DNA of 20,606 bases from Bacteroidales bacterium UBA1197 (GTDB lineage: Bacteria; Bacteroidota; Bacteroidia; Bacteroidales; UBA932). The stretch is taken from the NCBI GenBank assembly GCA_002309995.1, contig DBYB01000028.1, positions 1 through 20,606 of the forward strand. The letters are read 5' to 3'. The stretch's first letter is position 1. Each line of letters opens with the position of its first letter. This document shows positions 1 through 7,306 of the stretch, in pieces. The notes under the pieces were generated by a model. The model had not been told where the DNA came from. It saw nothing but the letters and a program-made list of their open reading frames with translations, and ran no database searches. A program made the position numbers and the translations under genes.

Positions 1-92
1 CGGGGGAATCCCTTCCCCCGTCCCCTAGGGGTGCAGGGGGATAGTAGTAGCTGCCGCGCAGCGGTAGGATGAGCGTAGCGAAGTTTTCGGAG
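1..92 (+). repeat. Structured multi-hairpin repeat, copy 1 (probably cut by the window edge)
   Basis: This non-coding stretch is a chain of short palindromes. Positions 1-20 form a perfect 8-bp stem (CGGGGGAA/TTCCCCCG) with a 4-nt loop. Positions 22-31 are the palindrome CCCCTAGGGG. Positions 50-62 form GCTGC-CGC-GCAGC. The segment ends in the 26-nt core at 67-92, beginning GGATGAGCGTAGCGAAGTTT, which matches 5048-5073 inside the SpoU gene at 24 of 26 positions. A GGGGGATrG stretch upstream of the hairpin is also shared by both copies. The order (GC hairpin, GGGGGAT, variable hairpin, core) is the same, so I read this as a second, partial or decayed copy of that element. Its function is unknown. 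The left boundary cannot be placed because the window begins here. Confidence 0.65.
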
Positions 93-155
93 TCGATTTC
101 TGCGAAGCGGATGGCGGTTCCGTTTGCATTTCTGAAGAAAGATTACCGCCGCAAC

Positions 156-275
156 CAGTGCCACGAAATCCATCACAGACCCTCCAGATGGAGCTCGTGA
201 CACTGAAAAGCCCTTTTTCGGCCAAATCTCTGTCACGAAATCCATAAAACACCTCTCATGTGGATTTCGCGACAG
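156..275. repeat. Pair of related hairpins with CACGAAATCCA-type arms
   Basis: Two long stem-loops lie about 24 nt apart. Hairpin A pairs 156-174 with 187-205 (16 of 19 positions) around a 12-nt loop. Hairpin B pairs 230-244 with 261-275 (14 of 15). The left arms share CACGAAATCCAT (162-173 and 234-245), and the right arms are degenerate reverse complements of the same word, so all four arms derive from one sequence. No convincing gene crosses the region; an open frame on the minus strand is low-complexity and built from the repeat arms. It is probably a REP-like or decayed mobile palindromic unit. Confidence 0.6.
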
Positions 276-299
276 GTCCCTTCGACAAGCTCAGGGTCC
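275..299. repeat. Short REP-like imperfect palindrome
   Basis: This imperfect inverted repeat is built on CCCTTCGACAAGCTCAGGG and directly abuts hairpin B. From memory, very similar CCTTCGACAAGCTCAGG words recur as dispersed repeats in many unrelated bacterial genomes. Only one copy is visible in this window, so its repeat status here rests on that recollection. Confidence 0.4.
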
Positions 300-333
300 G
301 TTTTTCACAACCTGCTGATTCTCATTTACTTCC

Positions 334-369
334 GTATCTCCCATGCGCATTTTTACGCATAGGAGATAC
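334..369. terminator. Strong hairpin downstream of the MFS operon (possible terminator)
   Basis: Positions 334-347 pair with 356-369 (13 of 14 positions; arms GTATCTCCCATGCG and CGCATAGGAGATAC) around an 8-nt loop. It lies about 50 nt past the stop codon of the minus-strand MFS operon, where a terminator would be expected. No T-run follows the stem in the minus direction, so it is not a classic intrinsic terminator. It could instead be an mRNA 3'-end stabiliser or one more palindromic repeat. Confidence 0.35.
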
Positions 370-418
370 AGATAATGTTGAGTGTTAAGGAGTTACGAAA
401 AAAGGTCGGGGCGGAAAA

Positions 419-1747
419 CTAGTTGTTCTTGCCGCGGTCGAGGCCGAGGGAGGGGGCGAGGCGGGAGGAGTGGCGGAGGAGGACTGCGAGGACGACGGCG
501 AAGGTGCCGAGGCCGATGAAGATTCCTTCGGCGCGAACTGCCGCCTCAACGCCTTCGTGGGAGTTGAAGATGCGGCCGACGAAGATGGGAACCAGCAGCA
601 TACCCATATTCTGAATCCAGTAGATGAGCGAATACGCCGTGCCCAGGTTGCGCTCGGGAACGATCTTCGGCACGCTCGGCCACATTGCTGACGGCACCAG
701 CGAATACCCGACACCCAGCATTGAGATGCCGAAGTACCCCCAGAACGGCACGCCCTGAGGTGCAAAGCGCAAAACCATATGCGCAGCCAGCACGAGGAAC
801 GCGCCGACTACCATCCAAACCGTAGCCTTGCCGACCTTATCGACCAGCGCTCCGAAGAGCGGAGTAAAGATCACGGTAAAGAAAGGAATCATCGTAATCA
901 TCCACTTGGCGTTCTCCAGGTCCATCCCGAAACGCGGAATCACTATGGACGTACCGAACTTCTTGAAGCTGATGATGCAGCAGTAGAAGAACACGCAGAG
1001 CAGCGAGATGAGGATGAACCTCCCGTTGGTCAGCAGTTTGCCGATGTCGGAGAACTTGAACTTATCCTCCTCGCGCACTGCCCCACGGCCGGAAACTATC
1101 CCGTGCGCCTTGTCGAAGCGCGCGTCCATGGCTACGAAGATGCCCCAGAGAATCACGCCGCCCAGAATCAGCCCAAGGCCGAACATCGCAGGACGGGCCG
1201 TCTCTGCCAGAGTGTAAATCTCCCCGGGAGCCTTCTGCGCCACCAGCACCGGCGCCAGGATGAACGCCAGCGCCGTACCCAGACGCGCCACGGCCACCTG
1301 GGCGCCCATCGCGAACGCAACCGGGCCACCCTTGAACCATTTGGCGATGGAACGCGTGACCGCCACTCCGGCAATCTCGCTGCCCAGGCCGAAGATCATA
1401 CATCCGGCATACGCCAGAATCAGCGAAGTATGAGGCTCGAGCCCGCTGCGGAGGGCCACCACGACGATGCCGGCACCCAGAGCCATAAGCCCGACGAAGA
1501 TACTGCCGACTATGCGCACCCCGAACACGTCGAGGAGTATGCCGCAGAGTATGAGGCCGCCGCAGACGCACAGGAAACTGTAGCCACCGGCGTAGAAGCC
1601 GTAATCAGCGCTGTTCCAGCCGAGTTCCAGGCACTCAGGATGCTGGAAAATCTGCGAGAGGGTACTGAACGAGTCGTCGAAGAAGTACGACGCGAACATC
1701 GGCACCATCAGGCACACCAGAGCCACCCAGCGAAGCTTCTTTCCCAT
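419..1747 (-). CDS. MFS transporter (second gene of a paralogous pair)
   Basis: This predicts a 442-residue inner-membrane major facilitator superfamily transporter. The protein is almost entirely hydrophobic helices with the usual two halves of about six helices, joined by a polar stretch near residues 210-235 (GRGAVREEDKFKF). The N-terminal half contains a GILLDVFGVR segment, which matches the MFS loop 2-3 motif position, and the C-terminal half has its counterpart GALVDKVGK. The start is the ATG at 1747, which shares one base with the upstream gene's stop (TGATG); a GTG at 1750 is possible but less likely. The upstream gene encodes a clear paralogue with the same LGWNS motif near the N-terminus. 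The substrate cannot be read from the sequence. The MFS assignment is secure; anion, sugar and peptide transport remain open. Confidence 0.85.
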   Translation of the reverse strand: MGKKLRWVALVCLMVPMFASYFFDDSFSTLSQIFQHPECLELGWNSADYGFYAGGYSFLCVCGGLILCGILLDVFGVRIVGSIFVGLMALGAGIVVVALRSGLEPHTSLILAYAGCMIFGLGSEIAGVAVTRSIAKWFKGGPVAFAMGAQVAVARLGTALAFILAPVLVAQKAPGEIYTLAETARPAMFGLGLILGGVILWGIFVAMDARFDKAHGIVSGRGAVREEDKFKFSDIGKLLTNGRFILISLLCVFFYCCIISFKKFGTSIVIPRFGMDLENAKWMITMIPFFTVIFTPLFGALVDKVGKATVWMVVGAFLVLAAHMVLRFAPQGVPFWGYFGISMLGVGYSLVPSAMWPSVPKIVPERNLGTAYSLIYWIQNMGMLLVPIFVGRIFNSHEGVEAAVRAEGIFIGLGTFAVVLAVLLRHSSRLAPSLGLDRGKNN

Positions 1748-3129
1748 CACTTCTTGATATTCGGGAGTTCGAGGCCGTAGTTCTTCCTGCGGTCTTCAGC
1801 CTTAAGCAGCAGGCTGAAGAAGAACGCCAGCACGCCGAAGCTGGAGAACACAATCATAGGGATGGTATAGCCACCGGTGCTCTGACGGAGCGAACCGATG
1901 AGCATAGGCACGAGGCAGAGGCCGATGTTCTGCACCCAGAAAATGAGGCAGTAGGCACTGCCGAGCACCTTTTCGTCGATAATCTTCGGCACGCTGGGCC
2001 AGAGGGCTGCAGGCACGAGCGAGAAGCTCACGCCAAGCACCACGATGAGCAGCACTGCGAACCACTTCTGCGGGAAGACCGGCAGCAGGAAGGCGAAGCT
2101 CAGATGACAGGCAATCATTATAATCGAACCAATCATCAACATTGAAGCACCCTTGCCGATGCGATCCAGGAAAATGCCAAGGAGCGGGGTGAGGCACATA
2201 GCCAGGATGGGGAAGCAGCTGAACAGACGGGCCGCCACGGTCGCATCAATCGCGAGCGTCTCCTCCAGGAAGTTGGTCGCGTAGCGCTGGAACGGGAAGA
2301 TTGCGCTGTAATAGAGCACGCACAGAAGAGCCACGATCCAGAACATCTTGCTCTTGAAGATGACGCCGAGGTCGCTGATGTGGAACTCGTCCTCCGGCGA
2401 CTTCTCTTCGGTTGCCAGACCGGCTGCAACCAGCTGGTTGTCGAACTTGCGGTCCATCACGCCGAAGATGATGAAGTTGATGAGGCCAATGCAGAGCAGC
2501 GCGCCGCAGAAGCCGAGAGGGGCGATGATGCTGCCGCCAAAGGCGTTGGAGATGATGGGAGCGATCCACATCACGGCGAACACGCCGAGGCGGGCGATTG
2601 CCATCTCGAGGCCCATCGCAAGAGCCATCTCCTTACCCTTGAACCACTTAGCGAGAATCTTGGACACGTTCGTGCCTTCCATCTCGCAGCCACAGCCGAA
2701 TATCATAAAGCCGAGCGACGCCATCTTGGCGCTTGCGGGCATCTCAACCCACCAGGTGCCGAGCCACTGGGCGAAGCCGGTGGTCTGGAACCAGTCGCTG
2801 ATTCCAACAAACTTGATGGCCGCGCCGGCCACCATAAGGCTTGCGGACAGCACGCCGGAGAAGCGCACCCCGAGTTTATCCAGGATAACGCCGGCGATAA
2901 TCAGGAAGCCGCACACGTTGAGTATGTACTCCGACGCCGCATACGTTCCGAAAACGCTGCTATTCCAACCCAATTGACTTTCTACCAGCGACTTGAGCGG
3001 GCTCATAACGTCCACGAACATATACGCGAAGAACATCATCAGAGCCACGAGCACCAGCACGGTCCAGCGTGCCAGCGGCGAGTCGTTCATCAGTTTTGCA
3101 ATTTTCTCAGACATAACTAAATCATTCAA
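1747..3129 (-). CDS. MFS transporter (first gene of a paralogous pair)
   Basis: This is an inner-membrane major facilitator superfamily transporter of 460 residues from the ATG at 3129, or 455 from the in-frame ATG at 3114. The reading MSEKIAKLMNDSPLARW from 3114 looks more like related Bacteroidetes proteins as I recall them. It has about twelve hydrophobic helices, a VILDKLGVRFSG loop 2-3 motif, a charged central loop around residues 220-240 (EEKSPEDEF), and a matching FLDRIGKGAS motif in the second half. A TATATTTG box lies 5 nt before 3129 and 20 nt before 3114. The stop overlaps the start of the next MFS gene by one base, so the two paralogues should be co-translated in similar amounts. 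The substrate is unknown. Confidence 0.85.
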   Translation of the reverse strand: MNDLVMSEKIAKLMNDSPLARWTVLVLVALMMFFAYMFVDVMSPLKSLVESQLGWNSSVFGTYAASEYILNVCGFLIIAGVILDKLGVRFSGVLSASLMVAGAAIKFVGISDWFQTTGFAQWLGTWWVEMPASAKMASLGFMIFGCGCEMEGTNVSKILAKWFKGKEMALAMGLEMAIARLGVFAVMWIAPIISNAFGGSIIAPLGFCGALLCIGLINFIIFGVMDRKFDNQLVAAGLATEEKSPEDEFHISDLGVIFKSKMFWIVALLCVLYYSAIFPFQRYATNFLEETLAIDATVAARLFSCFPILAMCLTPLLGIFLDRIGKGASMLMIGSIIMIACHLSFAFLLPVFPQKWFAVLLIVVLGVSFSLVPAALWPSVPKIIDEKVLGSAYCLIFWVQNIGLCLVPMLIGSLRQSTGGYTIPMIVFSSFGVLAFFFSLLLKAEDRRKNYGLELPNIKK

Positions 3130-3134
3130 TTCCC

Positions 3135-3142
3135 CAAATATA
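3135..3142 (-). promoter_or_regulatory. -7 box (TATATTTG) of the MFS operon
   Basis: On the minus strand this is an exact match to the Bacteroidetes TAnnTTTG -7 element, just upstream of the MFS operon. No TTTG -33 element is visible at the usual distance. It lies 23 nt from the oppositely oriented lysS box in the divergent gap of about 50 nt. Confidence 0.6.
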
Positions 3143-3165
3143 GATAATAATCTCCGAAAAATGCG

Positions 3166-3173
3166 TACTTTTG
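3166..3173 (+). promoter_or_regulatory. -7 box (TACTTTTG) of lysS
   Basis: This is an exact TAnnTTTG match ending 6 nt before the lysS ATG at 3180. If transcription starts at the usual short distance after the box, the mRNA would begin at or next to the start codon and have essentially no leader. No -33 TTTG is evident. Confidence 0.6.
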
Positions 3174-3179
3174 CGAGTT

Positions 3180-4721
3180 ATGATTATCGAACTTAGCGAA
3201 CAGGAGCAGATACGCCGCGAATCGCTGGCGAAGCTCAGAGAATTGGGCATAGAGCCTTACCCCGCAGCGGAATACCCCGTTAACGCCACTGCGGACGAAA
3301 TCCTCAAGGGATACAATCCGGAGGCCGGAAATTTCAGTGAAGTATGCATAGCCGGAAGGCTTATGAGCCGGCGCATAATGGGAGCGGCGTCGTTCGGCGA
3401 ACTGCAGGACGAAAGCGGCCGCATCCAGATATACGTCAAGCGCGACGAGATATGCCCGGGCGAAGACAAGACAATGTACAACACCGTCTGGAAGCGCCTG
3501 CTGGACATTGGCGACATCATCGGCATCAAGGGATTCGCCTTCATCACCCAGACCGGCCAGCTGAGCGTTCACGCCAAGGAACTCACGCTGCTGAGCAAGT
3601 CGCTCCGCGTTCTCCCCATAGTAAAGGAGGCTGAGGGCCAGGTATTCGACGCCTTCACCGATCCGGAGCTCCGCTACCGCCAGCGCTATGTTGACCTCAT
3701 CGTGAATCCTCAGGTGAGGGACGTATTCGTAAAGAGGGCAAAGATTATCGCCACGATGCGCGAATACTTCAACGAAGCAGGCTGCCTGGAAGTTGAGACC
3801 CCGATCCTCCAGGGTATCCCCGGCGGCGCCACGGCCCGTCCGTTCGTCACCCATCACAACGCACTCGACATCCCTCTCTACCTCCGCATCGCCAACGAGC
3901 TCTACCTCAAGAGGCTCATCGTGGGCGGCTACAGCGGCGTTTACGAGTTCGCCAAGGACTTCCGCAACGAGGGTATGGACAAGACGCACAACCCCGAGTT
4001 CACCTGTATGGAGATATATGTAGCCTACAAGGACTACAACTGGATGATGTGCTTCGTGGAGAAGATGCTGGAGAAGATTTCCCTCACCGTGAACGGCACT
4101 ACCAAGGTGAACATCGGCGGCAATGAGGTGGACTTCGGCGGCACCTACCGCCGTCTGCCCATCCTGGACGCCATCAAGGAGTACGCCGGAGTTGACGTGA
4201 AGGGTATGTCGGAGGATGAACTCCGCGCCACCTGCAAGAAGCTGAACGTCGATATCGAGCCTTCGATGGGCAAGGGTAAGCTGATAGACGCCATCTTCGG
4301 CGCCTACTGCGAGGAGAAACTCATCCAGCCTTCTTTCATTATCGACTACCCGGTGGAGATGTCTCCGCTTACCAAGCGTCACCGCAGCGACCCGAGCCTG
4401 ACCGAGCGTTTCGAGCTGTTCGTGTGCGGCAAGGAGCTGGCGAACGCATATTCCGAGCTGAACGACCCGATCGACCAGCTGGAGCGCTTCGAGGAGCAGG
4501 CCGCTCTGAAGAGCAAGGGCGACGACGAGGCTATGTACATCGATATGGACTTCGTGCGCGCTCTTGAGTACGGCATGCCGCCGACCTCGGGCCTCGGTAT
4601 GGGAATCGACCGTCTTACGATGTTTATGACGGGCCAGACCACCATCCAGGACGTGCTGTTCTTCCCTCAGATGAGGCCGGAGAAGAAACTGAAGAAAGAG
4701 GGCGAAGAGGCTTCCGAATAG
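3180..4721 (+). CDS. lysS: Lysyl-tRNA synthetase, class II
   Basis: This cytoplasmic enzyme attaches lysine to tRNA-Lys using ATP. The 513-residue product has the full class II layout. An N-terminal OB-fold anticodon-binding domain covers roughly residues 55-150 (VCIAGRLMSRRIMGAASF). Motif 1 lies near residues 195-215 (GCLEVETPILQGIPGGATA), motif 2 near 260 (FRNEGMDKTHNPEFT), and motif 3 near 470 (GLGMGIDRLTMFMT). The length is normal for bacterial LysS. I chose the ATG at 3180 (MIIELSEQEQIRRESL), which fits the family N-terminus, rather than the upstream TTG at 3171, which lies within the promoter box. The stop is immediately followed by the ATG of the methyltransferase gene, so the two genes form one transcription unit. 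Confidence 0.97.
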   Translation: MIIELSEQEQIRRESLAKLRELGIEPYPAAEYPVNATADEILKGYNPEAGNFSEVCIAGRLMSRRIMGAASFGELQDESGRIQIYVKRDEICPGEDKTMYNTVWKRLLDIGDIIGIKGFAFITQTGQLSVHAKELTLLSKSLRVLPIVKEAEGQVFDAFTDPELRYRQRYVDLIVNPQVRDVFVKRAKIIATMREYFNEAGCLEVETPILQGIPGGATARPFVTHHNALDIPLYLRIANELYLKRLIVGGYSGVYEFAKDFRNEGMDKTHNPEFTCMEIYVAYKDYNWMMCFVEKMLEKISLTVNGTTKVNIGGNEVDFGGTYRRLPILDAIKEYAGVDVKGMSEDELRATCKKLNVDIEPSMGKGKLIDAIFGAYCEEKLIQPSFIIDYPVEMSPLTKRHRSDPSLTERFELFVCGKELANAYSELNDPIDQLERFEEQAALKSKGDDEAMYIDMDFVRALEYGMPPTSGLGMGIDRLTMFMTGQTTIQDVLFFPQMRPEKKLKKEGEEASE

Positions 4722-5684
4722 ATGGCCGAGGTCATTTCTTCCGCGCAGAATCCCAAGATCAAGCGCCTGCTCGCACTGCAGAAGGACTCATCCCTGCGGC
4801 GCGAGTTCGGCTTGTTCGTAGTCGAAGGGCGCCGCGAGTTGGAACACTGCCTCTCCGCCGGCTACGAAATCGACACCCTGTTTATTTGTCCGGAAATCGC
4901 CGGAGACGCCTCTGTCGCTGCTGCCCCGGGGGCTCTCCCTCCGGAAACAGTGGCCGCCCGTGGCCACTTGAACGGGAGGGGCCCGCAGGCTGGGGGATGG
5001 ACGGGACGGAGCTTGCTCCGGAACGGACAGACACCAGTCTGTGGGAGGGATGAGCGTAGCGAAGTTTCCGGGGGGAGAGCCCCCGGGGCAGCAGCGGCAG
5101 AGGCTGGGGCGAAGGTGTTCGAAGTTAGTAGAGAAGTCTATGAGAAGGTGGCGTATCGCGGGGGTACGGAGGGGGTGATTGCCGAGGTGAAGGCTAAGCG
5201 GATGGGGTTGGAAGATTTGAGGCTGCCGGAGAATCCACTGATTGTGGTGCTGGAAAGCGTGGAGAAGCCGGGGAACCTGGGAGCGGTGCTGAGAAGCGCC
5301 GATGCGGCCGGGGCTGATGCCGTGCTGGTGTGTGATCCGCTGACTGACCTGTACAATCCCAACCTGATACGTGCATCGATAGGTGCCATCTTCACCGTGC
5401 CTTGCGTAGCCTGCTCTTCCGCAGACGCGATAGCCTGGTTGCAAAAACTTGGAGTGCAAATACTTACCGCCCAGCTTCAGGATTCCTCACTCTACTACGA
5501 CACCGATATGCGCCGGGGTACGGCCCTGGTAATGGGCACCGAGAGCACCGGTCTCTCGCAGGCGTGGCGCAGCGCCGCAACGGCCCACATCCGCATTCCT
5601 ATGCTCGGCCGTCTCGACTCCCTCAACGTGTCCGTCAGCGCCGCAATCCTCCTCTTTGAGGCCGTTCGCCAGAGGCAGAACTAA
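4722..5684 (+). CDS. SpoU/TrmH-family RNA 2'-O-methyltransferase with a repeat-encoded insert
   Basis: This is an SAM-dependent 2'-O-ribose methyltransferase of rRNA or tRNA (SPOUT fold, RlmB/TsnR-like). Residues 1-60 form the substrate-binding domain (ISSAQNPKIKRLLAL, LFVVEGRRELE). The catalytic domain carries motif 1 at about 181-196 (EKPGNLGAVLRSADAAG), motif 2 at 268-278 (ALVMGTESTGL) and motif 3 at 292-308 (IPMLGRLDSLNVSVSAA). The product is 320 residues, about 60 more than is usual for such proteins. The excess is residues about 62-128, low-complexity and Gly/Ala/Arg-rich, encoded exactly by the palindromic repeat at 4908-5104. Family-like sequence resumes at KVFEVSREVYEKVAYR. The insert keeps the frame open and falls in the interdomain linker, so the enzyme may still work. 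The start abuts the lysS stop, and the gene converges on the phosphoesterase gene with overlapping stop codons. Confidence 0.9.
   Translation: MAEVISSAQNPKIKRLLALQKDSSLRREFGLFVVEGRRELEHCLSAGYEIDTLFICPEIAGDASVAAAPGALPPETVAARGHLNGRGPQAGGWTGRSLLRNGQTPVCGRDERSEVSGGRAPGAAAAEAGAKVFEVSREVYEKVAYRGGTEGVIAEVKAKRMGLEDLRLPENPLIVVLESVEKPGNLGAVLRSADAAGADAVLVCDPLTDLYNPNLIRASIGAIFTVPCVACSSADAIAWLQKLGVQILTAQLQDSSLYYDTDMRRGTALVMGTESTGLSQAWRSAATAHIRIPMLGRLDSLNVSVSAAILLFEAVRQRQN
4908..5104. repeat. Palindromic multi-hairpin repeat inserted inside the SpoU gene
   Basis: Arms 4908-4948 and 5064-5104 are inverted repeats matching at 39 of 41 positions, and both mismatches would be G-U pairs in RNA. The 115-nt interior contains three further stem-loops: 4949-4968 (AGTGGCC/GGCCACT), 5007-5020 (CGGAGC/GCTCCG) and 5027-5042 (ACAGAC/GTCTGT). 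It also holds the core GGATGAGCGTAGCGAAGTTT at 5048-5067, shared with 67-86. The element is open in the gene's reading frame. No clear target-site duplication flanks it. It resembles a MITE or BIME-like element rather than a gene. Confidence 0.85.
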
Positions 5685-7306
5685 CGCTGTGACGGGTCGA
5701 AGGCGCCGGGGCGCTCGAAAATCTGTTCGAATTTAAGGCTACCGTCGGAGGCATAGATGCGCACGGTCACAGGAGTGCGCGCCGAAGACGTCTTAGCCAC
5801 GTACATATGATAGGTTACGTCGCGCGACGACTTGGAACTGTGCTTGTACGGGTTCATCACGCGCGGCAGTTCGTAGGCGATATTCTTGGTCGGGTCCTCG
5901 TAGCGCGTGGCCTCCACTGAGAGCTTGCGGCCCTTCTCAAACATCTCCACGGTATCCCCGGGCTCCCAGCCCCAGTAATTCAGCATTACGTGGTTGCGCC
6001 ACTTCTTCTGGCCGTAGTCGAGACGCTGGCCGGGATACAGTTCCTGCTGACGCTTGACGCCCTCGCTCGCACGGTAGTACTCACCTACGGCGTTCATATC
6101 GTAGAAACGGAAGTACTTCTCGCCGTATAGATAGGTCTCCAGGCGGTAACGGGGCTCGGCACCGGGGACGAAAGTGCCGATCCAGAAGCCGGCGTCGCCA
6201 CCGTCGCTGCTGTACAGAGGCCAGCCGACGGGCGTCGTCCACATGATGCCGGAGGTGGCGGGCATAGTACGCTGATGGATGTTCGGGTAATCAGGATGAT
6301 TGCAGATATCGTTGCGATGGGTGTGACCGGAGAAAACCGTGACCCCGTGCTCGAAAGGAGCGAACAGCGAGTCGAGCCGCTCTACCTGCTCCTGGGGCAT
6401 CAGGAGGCCGCTGTCCCTGCCGGAGAAGAGAACGGGCGCGTGGGTGCACACGAAAACCCGGGTGCTCGGGTCCACCATCGCCAGGTCCTTCTCAAGCCAG
6501 GCGTACTGGGTCTTGGTGAGGATGCTCTTGTAGCTGCGGTCGCCGCGCACGCCGGGGGCCTGTTTGCCCTTGCCCTCAACGTTCACATAGTAGATGTTGT
6601 CCAGGAAAATCCAATGGTCGCCGCCTATGTTTACTGAGTACTGGCCGGGGCCCCAGCAGTCGCGCTCGCGCCAGCCGGCACGCCAATCGACATGCTTTCC
6701 GACAATGGAAGGATCGTGGTCGTGGTTGCCCATCACCGTGTACATCGGGGTAGGATAACCCACGTCCTGCAGCAGGCGCAGGCCGTCGGACTCGTTGAAA
6801 TTGAATTCGCCCCAATAGATATCGTGCGTCGTATCGCCCAAGTTGGCGGTATAGACTGCGCCGGGCGCTGCTGCGGCCTCACGGCAGATCACCGGCAGCA
6901 CCTCCTCGCGGAAGCGGCGCAGGTCGTCGCGAGCGGGGTCGGCGGAAAGGTGCATATCGGCCAGGAAGAGCATCGTGTAGCCTTTCTGGTCCTGCTCCTC
7001 AAGCACGAAATCGTGTATCTCTTCCTGTTCTGCCGGCAGATACAGCGGCTGCCAGAATCCGGGACGCAGGCCGTCCAGGCTGCGGGCAATACAACCGCTG
7101 GGAGTAATCAGGAACACGGAACCACCCTTCTTGGCGGAATCGATGGAATAACGGCCGAGGGAGTCCGTAAGCACTATGGACACTCCGTCCGAAACAGGCA
7201 CGCCAGCTACCGGCCGGCCGTTGCAGATGACCCTACCGTTGACATTTCCCGCCATCGCGCACACCGCGCAAGCGAGGAAACAAAGTAATATGGAAACGCG
7301 CTTCAT
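5681..7306 (-). CDS. Secreted calcineurin-like metallophosphoesterase
   Basis: This predicts an exported phosphoesterase of 541 residues with a two-metal site. A signal peptide covers about residues 1-19 (MKRVSILLCFLACAVCAMA). A small beta domain follows at about 20-105 (NVNGRVICNGRPVAGVPVSD), resembling the MetallophosN/carboxypeptidase-regulatory-like fold. The catalytic core has D117-x-H119, G157-D158, G193-N194-H195-D196, H289 and G327-H328-T329-H330, which is the complete metallophosphatase motif set. A C-terminal domain (about 385-541) fits MetallophosC. The start codon shares one base with the stop of the upstream symporter gene (TAATG), so the two are translationally coupled. The family is common in Bacteroidetes glycan loci; the actual substrate is not evident. 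It ends in a convergent overlap with the SpoU gene. Confidence 0.9.
   Translation of the reverse strand: MKRVSILLCFLACAVCAMAGNVNGRVICNGRPVAGVPVSDGVSIVLTDSLGRYSIDSAKKGGSVFLITPSGCIARSLDGLRPGFWQPLYLPAEQEEIHDFVLEEQDQKGYTMLFLADMHLSADPARDDLRRFREEVLPVICREAAAAPGAVYTANLGDTTHDIYWGEFNFNESDGLRLLQDVGYPTPMYTVMGNHDHDPSIVGKHVDWRAGWRERDCWGPGQYSVNIGGDHWIFLDNIYYVNVEGKGKQAPGVRGDRSYKSILTKTQYAWLEKDLAMVDPSTRVFVCTHAPVLFSGRDSGLLMPQEQVERLDSLFAPFEHGVTVFSGHTHRNDICNHPDYPNIHQRTMPATSGIMWTTPVGWPLYSSDGGDAGFWIGTFVPGAEPRYRLETYLYGEKYFRFYDMNAVGEYYRASEGVKRQQELYPGQRLDYGQKKWRNHVMLNYWGWEPGDTVEMFEKGRKLSVEATRYEDPTKNIAYELPRVMNPYKHSSKSSRDVTYHMYVAKTSSARTPVTVRIYASDGSLKFEQIFERPGAFDPSQR

Noticed and set aside
25..252. 75-codon minus-strand open frame at the left edge
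   Set aside because: It translates across three repeat types and has low-complexity composition, no start signal and no recognisable homology.
3126..4382. 418-codon open frame antisense to lysS
   Set aside because: It lies entirely opposite a certain housekeeping gene, has no recognisable motifs, and is rich in Leu, Val, Glu, Ala and His, as expected for an antisense frame in GC-rich coding DNA.
5681..5684. Frameshift or fusion between the SpoU and phosphoesterase genes
   Set aside because: The two genes are on opposite strands and simply share overlapping stop codons. Both C-termini look complete.
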